This document shows, in pieces, positions 8,793 through 15,394 of a DNA stretch of 64,000 nucleotides. A model generated the notes under the pieces. It saw nothing but the letters and a program-made list of their open reading frames with translations, made no database searches and was not told the origin of the DNA. The DNA comes from Pseudomonas sihuiensis. Its GTDB lineage: Bacteria > Pseudomonadota > Gammaproteobacteria > Pseudomonadales > Pseudomonadaceae. The stretch spans positions 4,030,001 through 4,094,000 of the forward strand of contig NZ_LT629797.1 in assembly GCF_900106015.1 (NCBI RefSeq), read 5' to 3'. Position 1 is the stretch's first letter. Each line of letters opens with the position of its first letter. A program made the translations under genes and the position numbers.

Positions 8793-9110
8793 GAGCCCGC
8801 TTGCGGGCGATCCAGCACCGTCGAACACATTGATCGCCGGCAAGCCGGCTCCTACGAAAAGCGCGTCTGCGCGCACCTTACAAACCTACGCGCCAAGTGC
8901 CGATATCCCAACCCGTAGGAGCCCGCTTGCGGGCGATCCAGCACCGTCGGACATACTGATCGCCGGCAAGCCGGCTCCTACGAAAAGCGCGTCTACGCAC
9001 ACCTTACAGACCCACGCACCAAGTGCCGGTATCCCAACCCGTAGGAGCCCGCTTGCGGGCGATCCAGCACCGTCGGACACCTTGATCGCCGGCAAGCCGG
9101 CTCCTACGAA
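8789..9110. repeat. Tandem REP/REPIN array, 126-base period
   Basis: Three copies start at 8789, 8915 and 9041, exactly 126 bases apart; the third is shorter. Each has GTAGGAGCCCGCTTGCGGGC, a spacer, and GCCGGCAAGCCGGCTCCTAC in inverse orientation, a typical REP doublet. Between doublets the spacer (AAAAGCGCGTCT... to ...TATCCCAACCC) is also nearly identical, so whole units were duplicated in tandem. The apparent proline- and alanine-rich reading frame here is a by-product of the repeats. This fills most of the gap between cobJ and the next gene. Confidence 0.9.
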
Positions 9111-9192
9111 TGGCACGCCTGCACAAACCTTCTAGTCCTGTTCGCCGAACGCGGTAAGCTCAAGCGTTCACAGCACAAATGGGCAACAGGCG

Positions 9193-10032
9193 ATGAACGC
9201 GCAATCTTGGGTCGACCTCAAGCAGGATGCCGATACCGGCATCGAGGTGATCCGTGCGCATTTCGAGGGCCACGCCTACGACCCGCACTGGCACGACAGC
9301 TACCTGATCGGCTTTACCGAGCAGGGCGTGCAGCAGTTCCACTGCCGACGCGCGCTGTTCAGCAGTGTGCCGGGACAAACCTTCTTCCTCGAACCTGGCG
9401 ACATCCATGACGGCCATGCGCCGACACCGGGCGGCTTCACCTACTCCACCCTCTATCTCGAGCCGGTCTGGTTGGAACGCGCGTTGCCGGCGCTGTTCGA
9501 GCAGGCACCTGCCGACTGCCTGCCCGGCGTGCCGCGCACCCAGCCGGACGACCCCGGCCTGCTGCCCTGTATCGCCAATGCCCTGCAGGCGTTGAACGAC
9601 AACGAGCCACGCATGGTGCGCGACGCGGCGCTGGATACGCTGCTGGAGCGCATCTCACGCAGCCTGCACTGGCGCCAGCGCCTGCCGGGCAGCCCGCAGA
9701 TACCCCGCGTGGCCCTGCGTGCCCGCGACTACCTGCACGCACACTTTCACCAGAACATCGGCCTCGACGAACTGGCGCGAGTCTGCGGCGTCGACCGCTT
9801 CCGCCTCAGCCGTGCGTTCAAGGCAGCCTTCGGCATCGCTCCTCATGGTTACCTGATCCAGCTGCGCCTGGTGCGCGCACGTCGGCTGCTGGCCCTCGGC
9901 ACGGCACCGGCGGATGTCGCCAGCGACCTGAGCTTCGCCGACCAGAGTCACCTGGGCCGCTGGTTTCGCCGCGCCAATGGCCTTACCCCAGGCGCCTACC
10001 GCAGCCTCTGCACAAAGCTTCAAGACCGCTGA
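9193..10032 (+). CDS. AraC-family transcriptional regulator
   Basis: 279 aa. The N-terminal part looks like an AraC-type cupin sensor (HWHDSYLIGF, FFLEPGDIHDGHAP). The C-terminal 100 residues hold two helix-turn-helix units: IGLDELARVCGVDRFRLSRAFKAAFGI and later APADVASDLSFADQSHLGRWFRRANGLTPGAYR, the AraC signature. It lies just upstream of a LysE-type exporter on the same strand, a common pairing in which the regulator controls the exporter. The effector is unknown. The ATG at 9193 follows CAACAGGCG, an acceptable ribosome site. Confidence 0.9.
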   Translation: MNAQSWVDLKQDADTGIEVIRAHFEGHAYDPHWHDSYLIGFTEQGVQQFHCRRALFSSVPGQTFFLEPGDIHDGHAPTPGGFTYSTLYLEPVWLERALPALFEQAPADCLPGVPRTQPDDPGLLPCIANALQALNDNEPRMVRDAALDTLLERISRSLHWRQRLPGSPQIPRVALRARDYLHAHFHQNIGLDELARVCGVDRFRLSRAFKAAFGIAPHGYLIQLRLVRARRLLALGTAPADVASDLSFADQSHLGRWFRRANGLTPGAYRSLCTKLQDR

Positions 10033-10109
10033 ATCAGCCAGCCGGACAATCGCGCCATACCCGATATGGAGCGATGCCCGATGCCCTTCACTGCTCAACG
10101 AGCGCGGTC

Positions 10110-10709
10110 ATGAACCAGTGGCTGCCCTTCATCCTCTTCGCCTCGGTGGCGTCGATCACCCCCGGCCCGACCAACCTGCTGATCCTCGGCAGCGCCGCGC
10201 GCTTCGGCCTGTCCATCGCTCTGGCCATCGCCTTGGGCGCCAGCCTCGCTGCCAGTCTGATGCTGCTGGTGGTCGGCCTGGGCCTCGGTGAACTGCTGGC
10301 CCGCGCCCCGCTGTTGCAGACGGCGATGACCTGGGCCGGCGCCGCCTGGATCAGTTGGATGGCCTGCAAGCTGATGCGCGCCGAAGCTGCCGGCCTGGAC
10401 GAGCGCGGCGTCGACCGGCGCCAGGGCTTCGCCCAGGGCGCCGGCCTGCAACTGATCAACCCCAAGACCTGGCTGATGAGCATCTCGGTCACGGCGATCT
10501 TCCTCGACGGCCAGGCCTCGTTCGGCGCGGTGGCGAGCTACGCGACGCTGTTCCTGCTGGTATCCACGCCCTGCCTGCTGGTCTGGGGTGTGCTGGGCGT
10601 CGGCGGCGCGCGCCTGTTGCGACAACCGGCCCGGCTGCTGTTGTTCAACCGCAGCATGGCCCTGTTGCTACTGGCTTCAGTGTGGCTGCCGCCGCTGGCA
10701 AGCCTGTAG
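10110..10709 (+). CDS. LysE/RhtB-family translocator
   Basis: 199 aa integral membrane protein with about six hydrophobic segments. It opens with SITPGPTNLLILG, the conserved LysE/RhtB motif after the first segment; an INPKTWL motif lies in the middle. The family exports amino acids or similar small molecules. The ATG at 10110 starts at the usual position before the first helix; ATGs at 10074 and 10080 would add unrelated residues. The stop codon is formed by the first bases of a REP palindrome. The AraC regulator directly upstream may control it. Confidence 0.88.
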   Translation: MNQWLPFILFASVASITPGPTNLLILGSAARFGLSIALAIALGASLAASLMLLVVGLGLGELLARAPLLQTAMTWAGAAWISWMACKLMRAEAAGLDERGVDRRQGFAQGAGLQLINPKTWLMSISVTAIFLDGQASFGAVASYATLFLLVSTPCLLVWGVLGVGGARLLRQPARLLLFNRSMALLLLASVWLPPLASL

Positions 10710-10794
10710 GAGCGCCGCCCCGGCGCGAAGCGATTGCGGCGATGCCGCGATACCGAGCTTATCCGCAGCATTCGCCGCGGGGCGCGGCTCCTAC
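10706..10794. repeat. REP doublet between convergent genes
   Basis: GTAGGAGCGCCGCCCCGGCGCGAA at one end (10706 onward) faces TTCGCCGCGGGGCGCGGCTCCTAC at the other (ending 10794). The outer bases supply the TAG stop of the LysE gene (10707-10709) and, on the other strand, the TAG stop of the GlxA-type regulator (10791-10793). The element fills the entire gap between the two convergent genes and could work as a bidirectional hairpin. Confidence 0.82.
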
Positions 10795-11771
10795 AACACA
10801 CCGCCCTGACGGCGGAAGGCGCCAGGCGCAACACCGAAACGCTGGCGGAACAGCTTGCCCAGGTGGCTGGCATCGCCGGCGCCGATCTCGTCGGCGAGTT
10901 GCGCCAGGCTGTGGCTGGAGTTGAGCAGGCGCCAGCGCACATGCTGCAGGCGCAGCTCGTTCCAGTATTCGCGCGCACTCATGCCCTGGCTGGCGTGGAA
11001 CAGGCGATCCAGCTGACGCCGGCTGATGCCAACGCTGGCCGCCAACTGCTCGATGCCATCGGCACTGGCCAGACCGTGGCGCATCAGGGCGATGGCGCGG
11101 TCGACATGGCGCTCGCCGCTCGGTGTGGTGTGCAGTGAACGCAGCGCGTGCTGGCCGCTGCGCGTCTCGTCCACCAGCATGTCGGCCAGGCCCTTGAGCG
11201 CCCGCGCCCGGCCGCTGCCCTGGGCCAACAGCTCCACCGCCAGGTCGATGGCCGCCGTACCGCCAGCGCAGGAGATCCGCGCGCCATCGAAGCAGTACAG
11301 GCGCTCGCGGGCTAGGCGCAAGTTCGGGAAGCTGGCACGGAATTCCGCCTCATGGCGCCAGTGCACTGCCACCCGATGACCGTCGAGCAGGCCGCAGGCG
11401 GCGAGCAGGAAGCTGGCATTGTCGATCGCCACCAGCTTCACTCCGGCGCGTGCGGCGCGACGCAGCAACGGCTGGTAGGCCGGCGCCAGCGCAGCGGTGG
11501 CCTGTGCGTTGCGCCCACCGAACAACACCAGATAGTCGTAGTCGGCCAGCTTCAGCTCGTCCGGCGTCGCCTCGATCCGCAGCGCAGCACCGCTGCTGGA
11601 CAGCACATGCCCTGGTTGCAGGCCGAGAATCGTCCAGGTGCAGTAACGCTGGCGACTGTAGTCCTCGTCGTCGGCGCTAAAACGCAACTTGTCGAGAAAA
11701 CCACCAAACGGCAGCAGGGCGAACTCCGGCAAGGGCAACAGGAGAAAACGCAGATCGGGGCTTTCGGCCAT
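10791..11771 (-). CDS. GlxA-family regulator (DJ-1/PfpI domain plus AraC HTH)
   Basis: 326 aa. Residues ~1-190 resemble the DJ-1/PfpI amidotransferase-like sensor domain (LLPLPEFALLPFGGFLDKL, YDYLVLFGG, LVAIDNASFLLAACGLLDG, CAGGTAAIDLAVELL). The C-terminal third is an AraC-type DNA-binding domain with two HTH units (GIEQLAASVGISRRQLDRLF; LAQLADEIGAGDASHLGKLF). Regulators of this build govern arginine, carnitine or choline catabolism, but the effector here is unknown. The ATG at 11771 starts at the domain edge. It is divergent from the LysE gene at 11866, its probable target. Confidence 0.88.
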   Translation of the reverse strand: MAESPDLRFLLLPLPEFALLPFGGFLDKLRFSADDEDYSRQRYCTWTILGLQPGHVLSSSGAALRIEATPDELKLADYDYLVLFGGRNAQATAALAPAYQPLLRRAARAGVKLVAIDNASFLLAACGLLDGHRVAVHWRHEAEFRASFPNLRLARERLYCFDGARISCAGGTAAIDLAVELLAQGSGRARALKGLADMLVDETRSGQHALRSLHTTPSGERHVDRAIALMRHGLASADGIEQLAASVGISRRQLDRLFHASQGMSAREYWNELRLQHVRWRLLNSSHSLAQLADEIGAGDASHLGKLFRQRFGVAPGAFRRQGGVL

Positions 11772-11865
11772 GTGATGTCCAGAATCAACTGCTAGATAGC
11801 CAGAATCTACCTTATTCAAGTACCTGCCGCTGACTAGACTGGCCGCGCCCAAACAGGAGACCCGC

Positions 11866-12477
11866 ATGGCTCTAGAACTCTGGCTCGTCTACTTCGTCGC
11901 CACCCTTGGCCTGGCTCTGACGCCCGGCCCCAACAGCCTTCTGGCGCTGACCCACGGCGGGCTGTACGGCTCGCGCATGGCACTGGCCACCATCCTTGGC
12001 GGTGTGGTTGGCTTCAGTACCTTGATCGCACTGGCCATGTTCGGCCTCAGTGCGCTGCTCAAGACCGCGCCCAACGCGCTGCTGGCGCTGAAGTGGATCG
12101 GCGGCGCCTACCTGATCTGGCTGGGCGTGCAGCTGTGGCGCTCGCCACCGATGAACCTGACCCTGGCCGACAGCGTTGTGCGCCCCAGCGCCAGCCGGCT
12201 GTTTCGCCAGGGCCTGCTGTCGGCGCTGTCGAATCCCAAGGTGATCCTGTTCTACGGCGCCTTCCTGCCGCAGTTCCTCGACCCGCAGCGCGGCCTGGCC
12301 GTGCAGTTCGTGGTGATGGCAGCGACCTTCGCCGTGGTCGAGTTCCTCGTCGAACTGCTGCTGGCACTACTGGCGTTTCGCGTACGGCCCTGGTTGCAGC
12401 GCGGCGGCAGCGCCTTCAACCGCAGCTGCGGCGTGCTCTTCGTGCTGATCGGTGTAGCGCTACCGCTGGCGCGCTGA
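11866..12477 (+). CDS. LysE/RhtB-family exporter
   Basis: 203 aa, about six membrane segments. The family motif GLALTPGPNSLLALTHGG is near residues 15-32; WIGGAYLIWLGVQLWRSPP and SNPKVILFYGAFLPQF follow in the expected order. It belongs to the same broad family as the proteins at 10110 and 46813 but is clearly distinct. It diverges from a GlxA-type regulator with a 94-base gap that must hold both promoters. An AGGAGA site precedes the ATG. The substrate is unknown; amino-acid efflux is the family expectation. Confidence 0.9.
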   Translation: MALELWLVYFVATLGLALTPGPNSLLALTHGGLYGSRMALATILGGVVGFSTLIALAMFGLSALLKTAPNALLALKWIGGAYLIWLGVQLWRSPPMNLTLADSVVRPSASRLFRQGLLSALSNPKVILFYGAFLPQFLDPQRGLAVQFVVMAATFAVVEFLVELLLALLAFRVRPWLQRGGSAFNRSCGVLFVLIGVALPLAR

Positions 12478-12489
12478 GCACGCCCGACA

Positions 12490-13059
12490 TCAGGCCTTGA
12501 GCGCCTCACCAATCGCGTAGTAGTGCCCGCCCGCGACGTGATGCAGGCTGCGCAGGCTCGGGTCGGCCGTTTCGAAATGCCAGCGGCCGTCGCGGAACAC
12601 GCGCTCGTCCGCCCAGGCCGCGATCACCTCGCCGATGAACAGGTCGTAGGCCTGCTGGTTATGCGGCTCATCGATCAGCCGGCAGACCAGCCAGGCCGAG
12701 CAGCCGGCCACCAATGGCACATCGTGGCCTGCCATCTCGAACAACTCGACCCCGGCATGGGCCAGCTTCGCCGGATCATCGGCCAGGCTGGCACTGCCCA
12801 CCGCCTGGGTCAGTTGCAGCTGAGCCACGGTCGGCACCTGGATGGCGAACAGGCCGCTGCCTTCGATCAGCGCGCGGGTGCGGGTGGCCTTGTCCAGCAC
12901 CACGGTCAGCTTCGGCGGATCGAAATCCAGGGCGCAGCACCAGGCTGCCGCCATGACGTTATCCACAGCCTGATGACGCGCCGACACCAGCACGGTCGGC
13001 CCGTGGTTGAGCAGACGGTAGGCCTTGGCCAGGTCGACGGAATGAATGGACGCGCTCAT
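12490..13059 (-). CDS. Flavin reductase family protein (FMN-binding split barrel)
   Basis: 189 aa. It matches the flavin reductase-like split-barrel family: GPTVLVSARHQAVDNVMAAAW at the FMN-binding site, then PPKLTVVLDKATRTRALIEG, SGLFAIQVPT and CRLIDEPHNQQAYDLFIGEV. Members reduce FMN or serve as NAD(P)H:flavin oxidoreductases. The ATG at 13059 is preceded by CAGGAGTCTGC, a strong ribosome site; further ATGs upstream lack one. It is transcribed in the same direction as the SDR gene 83 bases upstream and may share its transcript. Confidence 0.87.
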   Translation of the reverse strand: MSASIHSVDLAKAYRLLNHGPTVLVSARHQAVDNVMAAAWCCALDFDPPKLTVVLDKATRTRALIEGSGLFAIQVPTVAQLQLTQAVGSASLADDPAKLAHAGVELFEMAGHDVPLVAGCSAWLVCRLIDEPHNQQAYDLFIGEVIAAWADERVFRDGRWHFETADPSLRSLHHVAGGHYYAIGEALKA

Positions 13060-13142
13060 GCAGACTCCTGAAAGCGAAAAAGGCGCCTGCATGCTGGCTC
13101 GGGTGAACCAGCATCGCAAGCGCCTGCAACAGCGGTTATGGA

Positions 13143-13886
13143 TCAGAACTCCTGCGTGGTCGGACGCAGGACGATCTCGTTGATGTCGACGTCAGCCGGC
13201 TGCTCGATGGCGTAGGCAATAGCGCGTGCCACCGATTCCGCCGGAATCGCCCGCTTGTAGAAGTCGACGACGAAATCGCGGCTCTGCTGGTGCGAGCTGC
13301 CGAACTTCAGCTCCGAATCCACCGCGCCCGGCTCGATGGTGGTAGTGCGGATGCTGCCGCCGACCTCATGACGCAACCCTTCGGAGATGGCGCGCACGGC
13401 GAACTTGGTGCCGCTGTAGACGGTGCCACCCGGGCTGAACACCTTGATCCCGGCCACCGAAGCGATGTTGATGAAATGCCCGGCGTTCTGTTGCTGGAAT
13501 ACCGGCAGCGCCGCAGCGATGCCATACAGCACGCCCTTGATGTTGATGTCGATCATGCGCTCCCACTCCTCGACGCGCACGTCGCTCATCGGCGCGATGG
13601 CCATCAGCCCGGCGTTGTTGATCAGCACATCGACGCGGCCGAAGCTGTCCAGTGCGCCCTGGATCAGCGCCTTGACCTCATCGGCGCGGGTCACGTCGGT
13701 GGTGTAGGCCACAGCCTCGCCACCAGCGGCGACCAGCTCGCTGACCAGTTGCTCGAGACGCTCCTTGCGCCGTGCGGCCAGCACCACCTTGGCGCCCAGC
13801 TTGCTCAGATGACGCGCAGTCGCTTCGCCCAGTCCGCTGCTGGCGCCAGTGATGACCACGACCTTGCCGGAAATGTTGTTGCTCAT
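13143..13886 (-). CDS. Short-chain dehydrogenase/reductase
   Basis: 247 aa, standard SDR length. It has the NAD(P)-binding TGASSGLG near residues 14-21, NNAG in LINNAGLMAIAPMS, an active-site serine in INIASVAG, and the catalytic YSGTK (Y-x3-K), all in classical order. The ATG at 13886 follows AGAGAGGGC. It is divergent from a LysR regulator whose promoter region contains a palindrome at 13993-14011, so the regulator probably controls it. The substrate cannot be predicted. Confidence 0.92.
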   Translation of the reverse strand: MSNNISGKVVVITGASSGLGEATARHLSKLGAKVVLAARRKERLEQLVSELVAAGGEAVAYTTDVTRADEVKALIQGALDSFGRVDVLINNAGLMAIAPMSDVRVEEWERMIDINIKGVLYGIAAALPVFQQQNAGHFINIASVAGIKVFSPGGTVYSGTKFAVRAISEGLRHEVGGSIRTTTIEPGAVDSELKFGSSHQQSRDFVVDFYKRAIPAESVARAIAYAIEQPADVDINEIVLRPTTQEF

Positions 13887-13992
13887 GAGTAAGCCCTCTC
13901 TGGATTCATGGGAGTGTCCGCGCCATACGCCGGACATAGACTCACCTTAGAGACGATTTAAGTTTCAATGAATGGAAGAGTTTGGATTAGGC

Positions 13993-14011
13993 TATTCCAG
14001 TTTTTGGAATA
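13993..14011. promoter_or_regulatory. Candidate LysR-type operator
   Basis: TATTCCA at 13993-13999 and TGGAATA at 14005-14011 form a perfect 7-base inverted repeat with a 5-base spacer. It contains a T-N11-A core, the pattern bound by LysR-type regulators, and sits 16 bases before the LysR gene start in the intergenic region shared with the divergent SDR gene. Confidence 0.6.
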
Positions 14012-14026
14012 CAAAGGCGCCCCGAC

Positions 14027-14938
14027 ATGCTCAACCGCATGGAGATGATCCGCATCTTCTGCAGCGCGGCCGACTGCAGCAATTTCCGCGAGGCAGCGAC
14101 TCGCCTGGGGGTTTCGCCGCAGGCGGTGACCCGTGCGATCAAGGCGCTGGAGGAGGAACTGGGCGAGATTCTGTTCCACCGCAACACCCGCCAGGTGCAT
14201 ATCACCGCCTTCGGCGAGGCCTATGCGCTGCGCGCCCGGCAGATGCTGGAGGATTTCGACGCGCTGTTTCGCGGCCACCGCGCCGAAACCGAATCGGTCA
14301 TCGCCGGGCGCATCGGCATCACCGCGCCGCAGGCCATTGGCAAGCGCTTTCTGGTGGCGTTCCTGCAGCCCTTGCTCAAGCAGCACCCACAGCTGGTGCT
14401 GAACCTGCGCCTGGAGGACGAGATCACCGACGCGGTGGAAGCGCAGATCGACATCGGCATCCGCGTCGGCTTCCTGCGTGACAGCCGCTACGTCGCCCGC
14501 GCCCTCGCACCCGTACCGTTGCAGGTGGTGGCCACACCGCAACTGATCGCCGCCAGCGGTGCGCCGCGTGACCTCGACGAGTTGCAGCAGCGGCCGCTGT
14601 CGGTGCTGATCGACCGCAAGAACGGCCGCCCCTGGCCGTGGACATTCGCTCACGGCCCCAGCCTGCATCCGCCCGCGCCAGCGCTGGTGTGCGACGACCC
14701 TGAAGCCGAGCTGGAAGCCGTGCTCGCCGGCCTGGCCTACGGCCAGTTACCCGCCTACCTGGCGCAACCGTACCTGGAGAACGGCCGCCTGCAGGCGGTG
14801 CTGACCGAGCAGGCGCCCGATCCCTGGCAGCTGTTCATCTACCGCCCACAGCAGGGCCCGGTGCCGCCAAGGGTGCGTCTGGTGTTCGATCACCTGCGCG
14901 CCTGCTTCTCCAATCCGGCGCAGTTTCCCCAGGGCTGA
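14027..14938 (+). CDS. LysR-family transcriptional regulator
   Basis: 303 aa. The N-terminal winged HTH is clear: MIRIFCSAADCSNFREAATR, LGVSPQAVTRAIKALEEELG, ILFHRNTRQVHITAFGEAY. A substrate-binding domain follows (~90-300), with IGITAPQAIGKRFL and IDIGIRVGFL at the expected positions. The start may be at 14027 or 14039 (MEMIRIF). It is divergent from the SDR gene, with a LysR-type palindrome between them, so repression or activation of that gene is the simplest guess. The inducer is unknown. Confidence 0.92.
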   Translation: MLNRMEMIRIFCSAADCSNFREAATRLGVSPQAVTRAIKALEEELGEILFHRNTRQVHITAFGEAYALRARQMLEDFDALFRGHRAETESVIAGRIGITAPQAIGKRFLVAFLQPLLKQHPQLVLNLRLEDEITDAVEAQIDIGIRVGFLRDSRYVARALAPVPLQVVATPQLIAASGAPRDLDELQQRPLSVLIDRKNGRPWPWTFAHGPSLHPPAPALVCDDPEAELEAVLAGLAYGQLPAYLAQPYLENGRLQAVLTEQAPDPWQLFIYRPQQGPVPPRVRLVFDHLRACFSNPAQFPQG

Positions 14939-15039
14939 GGTCGCTCACGACAACGCCGCTGTCGCCTGCGAAGCGCCCACCCCGGCTATCGCTCCGTAAC
15001 CTGCCTGAAGCCGTCTAAATCAGGGATCAGGAGCGTTAC

Positions 15040-15390
15040 ATGAATGCCATCCACACGGGCCAGCAGGTCAGCCCGGCCACCTTGCACAAGGTGATCGCCG
15101 CCTCGGCCATCGGTAACTTCGTCGAGTGGTTCGACTTCGCCGTCTACGGTTTTCTCGCCGTGACCATCGCTTCGCTGTTCTTCCCGCCGGGCAACCCGAC
15201 CCTGGCGCTGCTGCAGACCTTCGCCGTGTTTGCCGTGTCGTTCGCCCTGCGCCCACTGGGCGGCATCGTCTTCGGCATTCTCGGTGATCGGATCGGACGC
15301 AAGCGCGTGCTGTCGATCACCGTGCTGCTGATGGCCGGCGGCCTGGCGCTGCCGGAGTCATCGAAGCGGCCGCTGAGCTACCAGCGCTGA
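15040..15390 (+). pseudogene. Truncated MHS-type MFS transporter
   Basis: 116 aa instead of the roughly 430 usual for metabolite:H+ symporters. Residues ~1-101 are a good N-terminus: [40 protein letters not shown] with the conserved G-x3-D-R-x-G-R-K loop, and [14 protein letters not shown]. It then jumps to [15 protein letters not shown] and a stop. That tail resembles the C-terminal end of such transporters, so an in-frame internal deletion of about 300 residues is likely. With only about three helices it cannot transport. The remnant ends 4 bases before the convergent TonB receptor. Confidence 0.75.
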
Positions 15391-15394
15391 ACGA

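Noticed and set aside
8740..9135. 131-aa Pro/Ala-rich repetitive reading frame (AGKPAPT repeats)
   Set aside because: It is made from the tandem REP array and the end of cobJ; no start signal, and the periodic sequence follows the 126-base DNA repeat.
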